This document shows, piece after piece, positions 1 to 8,895 of a DNA stretch of 64,000 bases. The notes under the pieces were generated by a model. It ran no database searches and was not told the origin of the DNA. It was given only the letters and a program-made list of their open reading frames with translations. The position numbers and the translations under genes are program-made. Source of the stretch: DASSUW01 sp963803335 (lineage in GTDB: Bacteria; Actinomycetota; Thermoleophilia; Solirubrobacterales; Solirubrobacteraceae); the NCBI GenBank assembly GCA_963803335.1, contig CAWDME010000009.1, positions 372,001 to 436,000 of the forward strand, read 5' to 3'. Position 1 is the first letter of the stretch. Each line of letters starts with the position of its first letter.

Positions 1-426
1 TTCCCGCTGGTGCTCGCGGTGATCGCGGGCTTCCTCGACCTCATCCCGCAGGTCGGAGCGACGATCGCGTCGATCATCCTCGTGATCGTCGCGCTCACCG
101 TCGGCACCACCGAGGCGGTGATCATGCTGGTCCTGCAGCTGATCTACCAGCAGGTGGAGAACTACATCATCTACCCGATCGTGTACCGCCAGGCGGTCGA
201 GCTGTCGCCGTTCACGACGATCGTGGCGGTGCTGATCGCGGGCACGCTCCTCGGCGTCGTCGGCGCAATCCTCGCGGTGCCGTTCGCCGCCGTCGTCAAG
301 ATCGTGCTGCGCGAGGCGGGCAGGCCGCGGCGAGAGAAGATGGACGCGCTGCGTGCGCCCGCCCCGGAGGGGGACGGCGCGCCACAGCCGCCAGTAGCAT
401 CGGTGCATGGACCTGCATCCAGGTGA
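1..426 (+). CDS. AI-2E family transporter, C-terminal part (5' end outside window)
   Basis: The reading frame is open from the first base, so this is the last 141 or so residues of a longer membrane protein. Hydrophobic helices with the family pattern FLDLIPQVGA near the left edge, followed by a conserved QLIYQQVENYIIYPIV stretch, identify the AI-2E/YdiK/TqsA permease family (usually 350-400 residues). These proteins export small molecules or ions; the autoinducer-2 name is inherited from E. coli and does not prove the substrate. The soluble tail is basic and proline-rich. It overlaps the next gene by 20 bp, so the two are probably co-transcribed. A second family member lies at 11782-12951. 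Confidence 0.9.
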   Translation, partial: FPLVLAVIAGFLDLIPQVGATIASIILVIVALTVGTTEAVIMLVLQLIYQQVENYIIYPIVYRQAVELSPFTTIVAVLIAGTLLGVVGAILAVPFAAVVKIVLREAGRPRREKMDALRAPAPEGDGAPQPPVASVHGPASR

Positions 427-889
427 GGAGGTCGTCTTCGAGGGCCATCCCTCGTGGCGGGCGCTGCTGTCCTTCTACTTCGGCGGGCTCGTCGCCGCGA
501 TCGCCGTAGGCGTCGTGGTCGCGTTGATCGCCTCGACGGCGACCGGCATCGCGGTCGGGGTCGTGCTGATCGCGCTGGTGCTGGTCGTCGGCTTCGTCCG
601 GCGGATGACCACCACATACATGGTCAGCACGCAGCGGCTGTACATCCGCCGCGGGCTGCTTGCCAAGCACGTGCAGCAGACGCGGATCGACCGTGTCCAG
701 AACGTGAACACGGACCAGCGGCTGCGCGACCGCATCCTGCGCGTCGGCACGGTCGACTTCGACACCGCCGGCACCGACGACAGCGACTTCACGTTCGTCG
801 GCATCGCGAACCCCGGCGACGTGGTCGCCGCCGTCGACCGCGCGCAGCGCGACTCCGCTACTTCCAGCGCGGCCCCGCAACAGCTCTAG
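407..889 (+). CDS. PH domain-containing membrane protein (bPH2/DUF304 type)
   Basis: 160 residues. Two adjacent membrane helices (about residues 20-42 and 44-64) are followed by a soluble bacterial PH-like domain with the family signature TYMVSTQRLYIRRGLL and QTRIDRVQNVN. Members such as Bacillus YdbS/YdbT are membrane proteins with a poorly defined role in envelope stress or protein delivery. The ATG at 407 lies inside the preceding transporter gene and gives the expected N-terminus (MDLHPGEEVVFEGHPSW, typical of the family). Function beyond the domain is unknown. Confidence 0.88.
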   Translation: MDLHPGEEVVFEGHPSWRALLSFYFGGLVAAIAVGVVVALIASTATGIAVGVVLIALVLVVGFVRRMTTTYMVSTQRLYIRRGLLAKHVQQTRIDRVQNVNTDQRLRDRILRVGTVDFDTAGTDDSDFTFVGIANPGDVVAAVDRAQRDSATSSAAPQQL

Positions 890-920
890 GGGCGCGCGCA
901 CCCCGCTCGGCACACAGGCG

Positions 921-935
921 CGCGCCATTGCGGCG
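921..935 (+). promoter_or_regulatory. CCATTGC box 37 bp upstream of the 963 gene
   Basis: CCATTGC occupies 925-931. The C of CATTGC is exactly 37 bp before the ATG at 963. The same spacing occurs before the genes starting at 24163 (+) and 18433 (-), and 38 bp before 15521 (-). About 27 bp further upstream lies GCACCCCGCTCGGCACACAG (898-917), related to the motif listed at 3361, 10867 and 18475. It may be a promoter core for an alternative sigma factor or a regulator site. Confidence 0.35.
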
Positions 936-962
936 CACGCACGTCTGTGGGGTCCTACGGCC

Positions 963-2366
963 ATGCGCCGGACAATCGCCACGATCCTCGTCGTCATCGC
1001 TGCACTGCTCGCCTTCGTCGCGCTGCTCGCGATCTGGGTCAACCGGCAGGCACTGAACACGGACAACTGGACCAAGACGAGCACCGAGCTGCTCCAGCAG
1101 CCCGAGATCCGCAACCAGCTCGCCGCGCGGCTCACCGACGAGCTCTTCCAGAGCGTCGACGTCGAGCAGGCCGTGCGCGACGTGCTGCCAGACCGCGCCG
1201 ACGTCCTGGCCGGGCCGGCGGCCAACGCGCTGCGCGACCAGGTCGAGAAGCGGGCGCGCAAGGCGCTTGCGCGTCCGGACGTGCAGGAGCTGTGGGCGAA
1301 CGCCAACCGGACCGCGCACGAACAGCTCCTCGCGGTGCTCAACGGCGGGGGCGGCACGGTCTCCACGCAGAACGGCGAGGTGGTGCTCGACGTCAAGTCC
1401 CTGCTCGGCGAGCTCCAGCAGCAGGTGGGCGTGGGCGGCCGCCTGCGCAAGGTCGTGCCGGCGAGCGCCACGCAGATCGCCCTGTTCCGGTCCGACGAGC
1501 TCAAGGCGGCCCAGAACGGCGTGAAGATCCTGCGGCCGTTGCCGGTGATCCTGCTGCTGATCTCGCTCGCCCTAGTGGCGATCGCGATGTTCGTGGCGCC
1601 CGACTGGCGGCGGCGGGCCGTCCGCGCCTACGGCATCGGCCTCGTGATCGCCGGCCTCGGCGCGTTGCTCGCGCGCTCGCTGGCCGGCGACGCGTTCGTC
1701 TCGTCGCTCGCGCAGACCGCCGCGGCGGAACCCACCGTGGAGCTGGTGTGGAAGATCTCCACGCAGCTGCTCGTCGACGTCGCGACAGCGACGATCGTCT
1801 ACGGCGTCGTGATCGTGCTGGCGGCATGGCTGGCCGGCCCGACGCGCTGGGCGGTGTCGGTGCGCCGGGTCATCGCGCCCTACGAGCGCGAGCCGGCGAT
1901 CGCCTACAGCGCGCTGGCGATCGTCGTCGTGATCCTCATCTGGTGGGCGCCCACGCCCGCGTGGCGCAACGTCCCGCTGACGCTGATCCTCGTCGGCCTC
2001 CTCGCCGCGGGCACCGAAGCGCTGCGGCGTCAGCTGATCCGCGAGTTCCCGGCAGCGACGCGCGAGGACGCCGCCGGCCGCTACAAGGAGCGCTGGGCCG
2101 TCTTCATGGCCGGCAGCCGGCGGCGCGGCGACGCGATGCGGGCGGCCGGGTCGCGCGCGGCGCAGTCGGCGTCGGGCGCGCTGTCGTCGTCGCGCGACGC
2201 GGCGACGGCACACTTCGCCCCGGGCCCGGCGTCGGCCGAGGACGAGCGGCTGCAGCAGCTCGAGCGCCTCGCGCAGCTGCGGGAGGCCGGCATCCTCGAC
2301 GACGACGAGCTGAAGGCGGAGAAGGCCCGGATCCTCAGCTCCGGCGACCAGGTCGCCGCGAACTGA
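963..2366 (+). CDS. Multi-pass membrane protein with C-terminal SHOCT domain
   Basis: 467 residues, not recognised as a named family overall. An N-terminal helix (about residues 4-27) is followed by a long hydrophilic, probably extracytoplasmic region (30-180) rich in charged helices, then four or five membrane helices (about 183-350). A low-complexity linker leads to a SHOCT domain near the end (QLERLAQLREAGILDDDELK). SHOCT domains are short oligomerisation or membrane-association modules at protein ends. The same module ends the 96-residue protein at 10061-10351. Likely an envelope-stress membrane protein; function unproven. The stop is 3 bp from the stop of the convergent universal stress gene. 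Confidence 0.82.
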   Translation: MRRTIATILVVIAALLAFVALLAIWVNRQALNTDNWTKTSTELLQQPEIRNQLAARLTDELFQSVDVEQAVRDVLPDRADVLAGPAANALRDQVEKRARKALARPDVQELWANANRTAHEQLLAVLNGGGGTVSTQNGEVVLDVKSLLGELQQQVGVGGRLRKVVPASATQIALFRSDELKAAQNGVKILRPLPVILLLISLALVAIAMFVAPDWRRRAVRAYGIGLVIAGLGALLARSLAGDAFVSSLAQTAAAEPTVELVWKISTQLLVDVATATIVYGVVIVLAAWLAGPTRWAVSVRRVIAPYEREPAIAYSALAIVVVILIWWAPTPAWRNVPLTLILVGLLAAGTEALRRQLIREFPAATREDAAGRYKERWAVFMAGSRRRGDAMRAAGSRAAQSASGALSSSRDAATAHFAPGPASAEDERLQQLERLAQLREAGILDDDELKAEKARILSSGDQVAAN

Positions 2367-2369
2367 CCC

Positions 2370-3329
2370 TCAGCCCTGCGCCGAGTGGGCCTCCGCGGTC
2401 GCGAGCAGCGCGGAAGTCTTGTCGGTCGCGCCGCGCGGCAGGATCAGCACCGGGCACGACGCCCGCTCCATCACCTTGCGCGACACGCTGCCGAGCAGCA
2501 CGGCGCGCTTGGGGCCGAGGGCGCGCGAGCCCATGACGAGCAGGTCGAGGTTCTGGGAGGCGGCGACGAGCCCGTCGGCCGGCTCGGCGACCAGCACGTC
2601 CATGTCGATCTCGATGCCGTCGCCGAGCTTGGCCACCGCCTCGCGCAGCTGCGCCTCATCCTCGAGCCGGCGGACCGCCGACTCGGACTCGGTGACCGAG
2701 GTGTCGTGGTGGTGGTAGGCCATCAGCGAGTCGGACTGCTCGGCGGCGTGCTCGGGATCGAGCACGGTGATCGCCCGCAGCGTGACGTGACCGGCGCGCG
2801 CCAGGCTCGCCCCCGCGTGGAGCGCCTCGCGGCCCTCGTCGGTCGCTGCGAACGCCGCGCCGATCACGCGGACGCCCCCCTCGGGCCGCGTGTAGCCCTT
2901 CGGCACCACGACCACCGGGCACGAGCTGGCATGGATGACGCGCTCCGCGGTTGTGCCGACGAGCATGGAGCCGACCGCGCTGCGATGGCTCGAGCCGAGC
3001 ACGATCAGCGCAGCCTGCAGCTCGTCGAGCGCGCGCGCGATGCCGCGTGCGGCCGTCGAGTCGTCGAACGTCCTGATCTCGATGTCGTCGAGGTGACGAC
3101 GCTGCAGGTCGAGCCGCAGGTGTCCGAGCGAGCGCTCCTCGTCGCCCTCCTCGAGGTCACCGACGACCTGGCGGACGACCGGGCCGCCCTTGCGAACGGT
3201 CGCGACGATGAGGGGAGCACCGGTGACCCGGCTCGCGGCGATGCCGAACTCGACCGGTTCGCGGTCACCCGCCGCGGCGTTGAACGCGGCGACGATGGGC
3301 GCGCTCATCTGAGGGTCTCGTGTCTCCAT
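2370..3329 (-). CDS. Universal stress protein with two UspA domains
   Basis: 319 residues made of two tandem UspA folds (about 10-150 and 155-300). Each half carries the ATP-binding signature G-x2-G-x9-G-S/T: GSSHRSAVGSMLVGTTAE in the first and GSRALGPKRAVLLGSVSR in the second. Both are followed by the usual SCPV[V/L][V/I][V/L]P end strand. Tandem Usps bind ATP and help cells survive stress and growth arrest, though the mechanism is not settled. ATG at 3329 is used; an internal Met at residue 8 is a possible alternative. A 20-bp motif shared with other stress-type genes lies at 3361-3380, about 50 bp upstream. Confidence 0.92.
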   Translation of the reverse strand: METRDPQMSAPIVAAFNAAAGDREPVEFGIAASRVTGAPLIVATVRKGGPVVRQVVGDLEEGDEERSLGHLRLDLQRRHLDDIEIRTFDDSTAARGIARALDELQAALIVLGSSHRSAVGSMLVGTTAERVIHASSCPVVVVPKGYTRPEGGVRVIGAAFAATDEGREALHAGASLARAGHVTLRAITVLDPEHAAEQSDSLMAYHHHDTSVTESESAVRRLEDEAQLREAVAKLGDGIEIDMDVLVAEPADGLVAASQNLDLLVMGSRALGPKRAVLLGSVSRKVMERASCPVLILPRGATDKTSALLATAEAHSAQG

Positions 3330-3360
3330 GCGCCGAAGCTAGGCCCGGCCGGTGCGCGCT

Positions 3361-3383
3361 GCATCGCCTGAATCGGGTGACGC
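3361..3383 (-). promoter_or_regulatory. Candidate shared stress-regulon operator, copy 1
   Basis: Read toward the universal stress gene, the site is TCACCCGATTCAGGCGATGC. Close relatives lie before the genes starting at 10813 (TCACCCCGATCGGATGATGC) and 18433 (TCACCCGCAGCGGGTGGTGC), each 50-75 bp from the start codon. A fourth, weaker copy precedes 963. The conserved core is CACCC, a 6-8 base gap with GG, then TGC. It could be a response-regulator site or a sigma-factor promoter. Confidence 0.4.
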
Positions 3384-3388
3384 CGCAG

Positions 3389-3805
3389 CTACGAGCAGTC
3401 GACTTTCCCCAGCGTGTCCTTGTAGGTCGCCGCGAGCCGGTCGAACGCGTTCTTGAGCTGCGTCGACGCGTCCGCGAGCGACACGCTCTTGCCGACGTCG
3501 AGCAACGTGGCCCGCACGCTGGACGTGAACTTCGTGTTCGCGGCGTCGATCTGCTGGCGCTTGTCGTCCGCCAGATCCCCGCGTGCGTTCCCGATCTTGC
3601 GCAGGTCGTCGCCGATCGCCTGCAGCGAGTCGCTGACCTGGCTCTTCGTCGCCGTGCTGATGGTGAGGCCCTTGAGCTGGTCGACCTGCTTGGTGATGTC
3701 GTCGCGCGCCGAGCACACGTCGGCCAGCGCCTTGTCGCTCTTGGACTCTCCGCAGCCGGCGACGACGGCCACGAGCACGATCACGAGATAACGGGCGGTA
3801 CGCAT
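3389..3805 (-). CDS. Putative secreted lipoprotein
   Basis: 138 residues. A short hydrophobic signal peptide ends in the lipobox VVAGC with Cys18 as the lipidation site, so the mature protein should be tethered to the outer face of the membrane. The rest is hydrophilic and helical, with further cysteines (CSARDD after the signal and a C-terminal DCS) that could form a disulfide. No enzymatic motif was recognised. It lies between the universal stress gene and a metallo-hydrolase gene on the same strand. Function unknown. Confidence 0.8.
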   Translation of the reverse strand: MRTARYLVIVLVAVVAGCGESKSDKALADVCSARDDITKQVDQLKGLTISTATKSQVSDSLQAIGDDLRKIGNARGDLADDKRQQIDAANTKFTSSVRATLLDVGKSVSLADASTQLKNAFDRLAATYKDTLGKVDCS

Positions 3806-3822
3806 GCTTCCTCCGATCAGGC

Positions 3823-4581
3823 CTACAGGGGCATCGACTCGCCCGGTTCGAGGATCCGGGCCTCGACGGGCACGGAACGGGCCGCGAGGGCCGTGGCGAA
3901 CGCCTCGGCCGGGGCACGGGGACCGGCGCCGGGCCGCGTGCCGACCGACCGCATCGTCCCCCAGTGGATCGGGATCGCCACCGCGGGCCGCACGAGCGCC
4001 GCGGCGTCGGCCGCGGTGTCCGGGTTGAGGTGGCCCGCCGGGAGCCGCGGGCCCCAGCCCCAGATCGGCAGCAGCGCGACGTCGACGCGCCCGGCGAGCG
4101 CGGCCATGTCGTCGAACAGGTCCGTGTCGCCCGCGAAGTAGATCCGCACGGGCCCGTCCACGAGGAAACCGAGCGCCGGCATGTCGGCGCCGAGCGGGTG
4201 GCGGCGCCCGTCGTGCTCGGCGGGCACCGCCTCGACGTGGGCGGACGCGACCGTGTAGCGGTCGCCGGGGACGAGCTCGATCACCTCGCGCAGGCCCGCC
4301 TTGCGCAGGATCGCGGCGCAGCCGCGCGGCGCGACGACCGGCCCACGGTGCGCGAGCAGCCGCAGCGACGGCACGTCGAGATGGTCGGCATGGGCGTGGG
4401 AGATCAGCAGCGCGTCGAGGTCGCGCAACTCCTCGAGGTCGGGCAGCGGGACGCGGCGCCGCACGTGCGCGATCCCCGGCCGCAGCAGCGGGTCAGTGAG
4501 CAGCCGCGTGCCGTCCTGCTCGATCAGCACGGTCGCGTGACCGACGTAGGTCAGCCGGCCGTCAGGCGGCAACGAGCTCAT
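3823..4581 (-). CDS. MBL-fold metal-dependent hydrolase, UlaG-like
   Basis: About 252 residues from the ATG at 4581. The metal-binding signature HAHADH lies at residues 62-67, after the strand-rich start LTYVGHATVLIEQDGTRLLTDP that is typical of the UlaG/RNase Z-like branch of the metallo-beta-lactamase fold. Later ligands are present in FAGDTDLF and near IPIHWGTM. Family members include L-ascorbate-6-phosphate lactonase and many uncharacterised hydrolases; the substrate here cannot be told. An in-frame extension to 4647 exists, but 4581 is the natural family start and gives a 20-bp overlap with the upstream MFS gene, suggesting one transcript. Confidence 0.88.
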   Translation of the reverse strand: MSSLPPDGRLTYVGHATVLIEQDGTRLLTDPLLRPGIAHVRRRVPLPDLEELRDLDALLISHAHADHLDVPSLRLLAHRGPVVAPRGCAAILRKAGLREVIELVPGDRYTVASAHVEAVPAEHDGRRHPLGADMPALGFLVDGPVRIYFAGDTDLFDDMAALAGRVDVALLPIWGWGPRLPAGHLNPDTAADAAALVRPAVAIPIHWGTMRSVGTRPGAGPRAPAEAFATALAARSVPVEARILEPGESMPL

Positions 4582-6175
4582 CGGGAGTAGCGGTACGGGC
4601 TGGTCCGGCGCGAGTCGGCAGACTCCGCGTCGCGAAAAACGCGGCACACGACAGCAGCGCTGCGACGAGCAGGCCGGTCTTGAGCGCGAAGAGCTGGGCG
4701 TCCGCGTAGTGGTCGACCAAGGCGTCGGCCGTTGTGGGATCCACGCCCGCCTCCTCCGCCCCCGCCCGCACCTGATCGGCCGAGACGAAGCTCACGCCGT
4801 TCTCCAGCCGCACACCGACCTCCTGCTTGACGGCCGCCGGGATCTGCGGGTTGGCCTCGACGTTGTTCGAGAACGCCGTCGCCAGGCCGGTGATCACCAC
4901 CGCGCCGATCAGCGCCGTCCCGAGCGACGCGCCAAGCTGCTGCGCCGTGTACTGCAGGCCACCCGCCTCGCTGCGGTCGTCGTCGCCCACCGCCGACTGC
5001 ACGACGTTGCCGAGCTGGGACACGATCAGGCCCATCGCGACGCCGAAGACGGCCATCGCGATCGCGAACGACGTGGTGTCGATCTCGGGCTCGATCGTCG
5101 CCAGCAGCAGCAGCGAGGCGAGCACGAGCAGCGTGATCCCGACGCGGACGATCAGCCGCGGCGAGAACCGCCGCGACAAGCGCGATCCGAGCAGCGCGGT
5201 GAGGAACAGCGTCACCGACACCGGCAGCATCCGCAGCCCGGTCTCGAACGCGTCGAAGCCCTGCACGATCTGCAGGTAGAGCGGGATCGCGAAGAAGATC
5301 CCCATCAGGATCAGGTTCTGGAACAGGAACACCGCGAGGCCGCTGTTGAGTGTCGCTATGCGGAACAAGCGCAGGTGCACGAGCGGCTCGCGCCCGCTGG
5401 CCTCGCGGCGCCGCTGCCAAGCGCCGAAGAGGGCGAGCAGCCCGCCGCCGGCGGCGATCAGGAACGGCGTCAGCGAGAAGCCGAACGGCGTGATCGGCGA
5501 GTTGCGCGGCTCCAGCCAGCCCCAGGTGCTGGCGTTCAGGACGCCGAAGACGATCGCGGCGAGCCCGAGCCCGCAGAGCACCGCGCCGAGGTAGTCCAGC
5601 TCGGCTCCCTCGCGGCCGCGGTCGTCGGGCAGCCGGCGGTAGGTGGCGAGGATGTACAGCACGACGACCAGCTCGCCGGCGAAGACGACGCGCCACGTGA
5701 GGTTGCTCGTGACCCAGCCGCCGACGATCGGCCCGACCGCGATACCGGCGCCGGCGACGCCGCCCAGCACGCCGTAGGCGAGCGCGCGGTCGGCGCCGCG
5801 GAAGCTGGCGGCGGTGAGCGCGGCGAGCGCGGGCAGGACGAGCGCGGCGCCGATGCCCTCGAGCACGGACCAGCCGAGCGTGAGGACCGCCACGCTCCAG
5901 GAGACCGCCGTGAGCGTGGTCCCCGCGCCGTAGATCATCAGGCCGATCCCGAACGCGCGGCGGCGGCCGATCAGGTCGCCGACCTTGCCGCCGGCGATCA
6001 TCAGCGCGGCCATGACCAGCGCGTAGAGCGTGATCACCGCCTGGATCGTCGTGACGTCGGTGTCGAAGTCCTCGACGAGCTGCGAGATCGACACGTTCAT
6101 GACGGCCTGGTCGAGGACCATCAGGAACTGCGCCGCAGCCAGGACCGTCAGCAGCCTCCACCCTCCGTTGCCCAT
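4562..6175 (-). CDS. MFS multidrug transporter, DHA2/EmrB-QacA type (14 helices)
   Basis: About 537 residues. The first helix and motif (LTVLAAAQFLMVLDQAVMNVSI) and the second-loop motif GGKVGDLIGRRRAFGIG mark a proton-coupled drug:H+ antiporter of the major facilitator superfamily. Helix count (about 14) and the long periplasmic loop before the last helix, containing the small-acid-rich VRAGAEEAGVDPTTADAL, fit the DHA2 group. I start at the ATG at 6175 (MGNGGWRLL), 36 residues into the longest frame, because the extension is basic and hydrophilic and would leave no room for the divergent promoter. Probably an efflux pump for toxic organic compounds. Confidence 0.92.
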   Translation of the reverse strand: MGNGGWRLLTVLAAAQFLMVLDQAVMNVSISQLVEDFDTDVTTIQAVITLYALVMAALMIAGGKVGDLIGRRRAFGIGLMIYGAGTTLTAVSWSVAVLTLGWSVLEGIGAALVLPALAALTAASFRGADRALAYGVLGGVAGAGIAVGPIVGGWVTSNLTWRVVFAGELVVVLYILATYRRLPDDRGREGAELDYLGAVLCGLGLAAIVFGVLNASTWGWLEPRNSPITPFGFSLTPFLIAAGGGLLALFGAWQRRREASGREPLVHLRLFRIATLNSGLAVFLFQNLILMGIFFAIPLYLQIVQGFDAFETGLRMLPVSVTLFLTALLGSRLSRRFSPRLIVRVGITLLVLASLLLLATIEPEIDTTSFAIAMAVFGVAMGLIVSQLGNVVQSAVGDDDRSEAGGLQYTAQQLGASLGTALIGAVVITGLATAFSNNVEANPQIPAAVKQEVGVRLENGVSFVSADQVRAGAEEAGVDPTTADALVDHYADAQLFALKTGLLVAALLSCAAFFATRSLPTRAGPARTATPDELVAA

Positions 6176-6371
6176 GTGTTGCTTGTAAGTGGCGCGCACC
6201 AGGCCACGCAAGGATGCGGCGGTGCCTACGGGGGTGGTGCGCGCACCATCGACCGGCGGCGCACGCAGAGTCACGATCGGCACAGGCGTGACACCGAACG
6301 CACCCGCAATCGCGCTGCAACCGCGGGATCACGACGGCGCGGACCGGCAGCCGCGTCCGCTCCGGGCGGGC

Positions 6372-8378
6372 ATGGTTCCGCGCCCGCGGCTCGTGCGGCG
6401 GCTCGCGGCCTGCCGCGACACTCCGATCGCCGCGATCGTGGCGCCGGCCGGCTACGGCAAGTCGACGCTCCTCGCCGAGTGGGCGGCGCGTGACGAGCGT
6501 CCGTTCGCCTGGGTGTCGCTCGACGGGCGGCCGGACGACGGCGTGGACGAGGCGCTGAGCCTCGCGGGCCGGCGGTCGCAGGTGACGGTGGTCGACGACG
6601 CGCACCTCGCCGCGCCGGCGGCGCTGCGCGAGCTGGTGGACGCCGCGCCGCACCTGCCCGCGGGAGCGATGCTCGTGGTCGCTACCCGCCGCCCCCTCGC
6701 CACGCGGGCGGGCCGGCTGCGCGCGCACCGTCTCCTACTCGAGATCACAGCGGCCGACCTGGCGATGACCCGCCTGGAGGCCGCGATGCTGCTCGATGCT
6801 GCCGGCCTCGAGCTCGGCGGTCCACAGGTCGACACGCTTGTCGCGCGGACCGAGGGCTGGCCGGCGATGCTGTATCTCGCCGCGCTGTCGATCGCGGGCC
6901 AGGACGACGCCGGCGGCGCGATCGCCGCCTTCAGCGGGGCCGACCGGCTCGTGGCCGAGTACCTGCGCGGCGAGCTCCTCGAGGGCTTGAGCGACGGCCG
7001 GCGAGCGTTCCTGCGCCGGACCTCGGTGCTGCCCCGGCTCACCGGCCCGCTGTGTGACGCGGTGCTCGAGGGCGATGGCTCGTCGGCGTTGCTCGAGGGC
7101 CTGCAGCGCAGCGGGCTCGGGCTCGAGCCGATCGATCGCTGCGACACGACCTTCCGCCACCACCCCCTGCTGGCGGAGCTGCTCCGCGCCGACCTCCAGC
7201 GCGTCGAGCCGGATCTCGAGCCGGAGCTGCGCCGCCGCGCCGCCGACTGGCATCTGCGGCACGACGAGCCCGAGCGGGCGATCCCGCACGCGCTCGCCGG
7301 TCATGACAGCGAGCGTGCCGGCCGGCTGCTGTGGACGGTCACGCCGCGGTACCTGGCCGAGGGCCACGGCGCCCGGCTCGCCGAGTGGCTCGGCGCCTTC
7401 ACGGAGACGCAGCGCCGCGCGCATCCGGCGATCGCGCTGACGACGGCCGCCTACCACGTCTCCGAGGGCCGCGGCGACCACGCGGAGCGCGCGCTCGAGG
7501 CGCTACCGGACGCCGACGCGGCGGCCGTGGCGATGCTGCGCGCGTGCATCGCCCGCCACGGTGCGCGGCAGATGGGCGAGGACGCCGCGCACGCCTGCGC
7601 GCTGGCCGCGCCGGACGGCGTCGCGCAGAGCCTTGGACGGCTCCTGACCGGCGTCGCGGCCCAGCTCACCGGTGAGCGCGAGATCGCGCGCGGCCTGCTC
7701 GAGGACGGCATGCGCCGAGCGGCCGGCGACCTCCCGGTCGTCGCCGCGTTGTGCCACGCGCAGCTCGCGCTCGTCGACGCGGACGCCGGCGACTGGGACG
7801 GTGCGGCGCATCACGCGGACGAGGCGTACGCCACGCTGCAGACCGTGCCCAGCCTGAGCGCGGCCCGCGCGCTCGTGCTCGCGATCTACGCCGCGGTCGC
7901 CGCCCAGCGCGGTGACATCGCCCAGGCGCGGCACGACGCCGCCGACGCGCAGCGGCTGCTGCCTTCGATCGAAGGCTTCGCCCCGTGGCTCGTCGCCGAG
8001 GCGCACGCCTGGTTGGCGCGCGCCGAGATCCGGCTCAGCGACGGCCCGGCCGCCCGCATGCTGCTCGCCCGTGCCGCACGCGCGCAGGCCCACGTGAGCG
8101 ACGCGCCGGTGCTCGCGCGCTGGGTGCACGACGGCTGGGAGCGCGCCGACGCGTTCGCCGAGACGGCGACCGGCGACGGGCCGACGCTCACGAACGCCGA
8201 GCTGCGCGTGCTCCGGCTGCTCTCGAGCCACATGTCCTTCCGCGAGATCGGCGAGCGCCTGCAGGTGTCGCCCAACACGGTCAAGACCCAGGCGCGATCG
8301 GTGTACCGGAAGCTCAACGTGTCGCGCCGCTCCGGCGCGGTCTCGCGCGGGCGTGCGGCGGGCCTGATCGATGGATGA
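6372..8378 (+). CDS. LuxR-family regulator with MalT-like ATPase domain
   Basis: About 668 residues. It has an N-terminal STAND-type NTPase with Walker A GYGKST and Walker B VVDDAH, a long helical repeat region, and a C-terminal LuxR helix-turn-helix (LTNAELRVLRLLSSHMSFREI to RSVYRKLNVSRRSGAV). Such proteins are signal-triggered activators. The segment between Walker A and Walker B is unusually short (about 50 residues), so the ATPase core is compact or partly deleted. The frame is open upstream to GTG codons at 6189 and 6288. I take the ATG at 6372 (MVPRPRLVRRL) to leave space for a promoter divergent from the MFS gene, though PLRAG before it also resembles the family. Confidence 0.85.
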   Translation: MVPRPRLVRRLAACRDTPIAAIVAPAGYGKSTLLAEWAARDERPFAWVSLDGRPDDGVDEALSLAGRRSQVTVVDDAHLAAPAALRELVDAAPHLPAGAMLVVATRRPLATRAGRLRAHRLLLEITAADLAMTRLEAAMLLDAAGLELGGPQVDTLVARTEGWPAMLYLAALSIAGQDDAGGAIAAFSGADRLVAEYLRGELLEGLSDGRRAFLRRTSVLPRLTGPLCDAVLEGDGSSALLEGLQRSGLGLEPIDRCDTTFRHHPLLAELLRADLQRVEPDLEPELRRRAADWHLRHDEPERAIPHALAGHDSERAGRLLWTVTPRYLAEGHGARLAEWLGAFTETQRRAHPAIALTTAAYHVSEGRGDHAERALEALPDADAAAVAMLRACIARHGARQMGEDAAHACALAAPDGVAQSLGRLLTGVAAQLTGEREIARGLLEDGMRRAAGDLPVVAALCHAQLALVDADAGDWDGAAHHADEAYATLQTVPSLSAARALVLAIYAAVAAQRGDIAQARHDAADAQRLLPSIEGFAPWLVAEAHAWLARAEIRLSDGPAARMLLARAARAQAHVSDAPVLARWVHDGWERADAFAETATGDGPTLTNAELRVLRLLSSHMSFREIGERLQVSPNTVKTQARSVYRKLNVSRRSGAVSRGRAAGLIDG

Positions 8379-8895
8379 CCGGAACGGGAGCCTGGCCGTC
8401 GCCGTCTGGCGGTTCGCGGCGCCGCAGGGCGCGGAGGAGACGCTGCCGCGGCTCGAGGACCTGACGCGCGGCGGGGTCGCCGACGTCGACACGGCGGCGA
8501 TGGTGTGGTGGCCGCCGGCCCAGCGCAAGCCGTCGATCCGTGACCTCGGCGGCCTCACGCACCCGGGCGTGCTCTGGGGCGGGTTCTGGGGCGTGGTGCT
8601 GGCCCTGATCTTCCTGACTCCGCTGGCGGGGCCGACGTTCGGGGCGGCCGCGGGCGCGTTCGCCGGCAGCCTCTCAGACTTCGGCGTCGAGGACGACTTC
8701 GTTCGGCGCGTGCGCGACCGCGTCACGCCCGGCACGTCGGCAGTGTTCGCCATCGGCGGCTCCGACACTGTCGACGCGATCGCCGCCGCGCTCGATCACG
8801 GTGGCGTCGAGCTGATCAGGTCGACGCTCTCTCACGAGCAGGCTCGGCATCTGCGGGATGCGCTTGGCGAAGAGTCCGCACGCCGGGTTCCCTGA
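8371..8895 (+). CDS. DUF1269 (TM1266-like) membrane protein
   Basis: 174 residues. Two glycine/alanine-rich membrane segments in the middle (PGVLWGGFWGVVLALIFLTP and the next GPTFGAAAGAFAGS) are followed by DFGVEDDFVRRVRDRVTPGTSAVFAI, the signature of DUF1269. The function of the family is unknown. It starts 8 bp inside the LuxR gene and is probably co-expressed with it. Its last 80 bp overlap the 3' end of the convergent RDD gene. A second, more typical DUF1269 gene lies at 17522. Confidence 0.85.
   Translation: MDDRNGSLAVAVWRFAAPQGAEETLPRLEDLTRGGVADVDTAAMVWWPPAQRKPSIRDLGGLTHPGVLWGGFWGVVLALIFLTPLAGPTFGAAAGAFAGSLSDFGVEDDFVRRVRDRVTPGTSAVFAIGGSDTVDAIAAALDHGGVELIRSTLSHEQARHLRDALGEESARRVP

Noticed and set aside
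4709..6493. 594-codon plus-strand open frame
   Set aside because: Shadow of the MFS gene; composition dominated by R, D, Q, H with no hydrophobic pattern.
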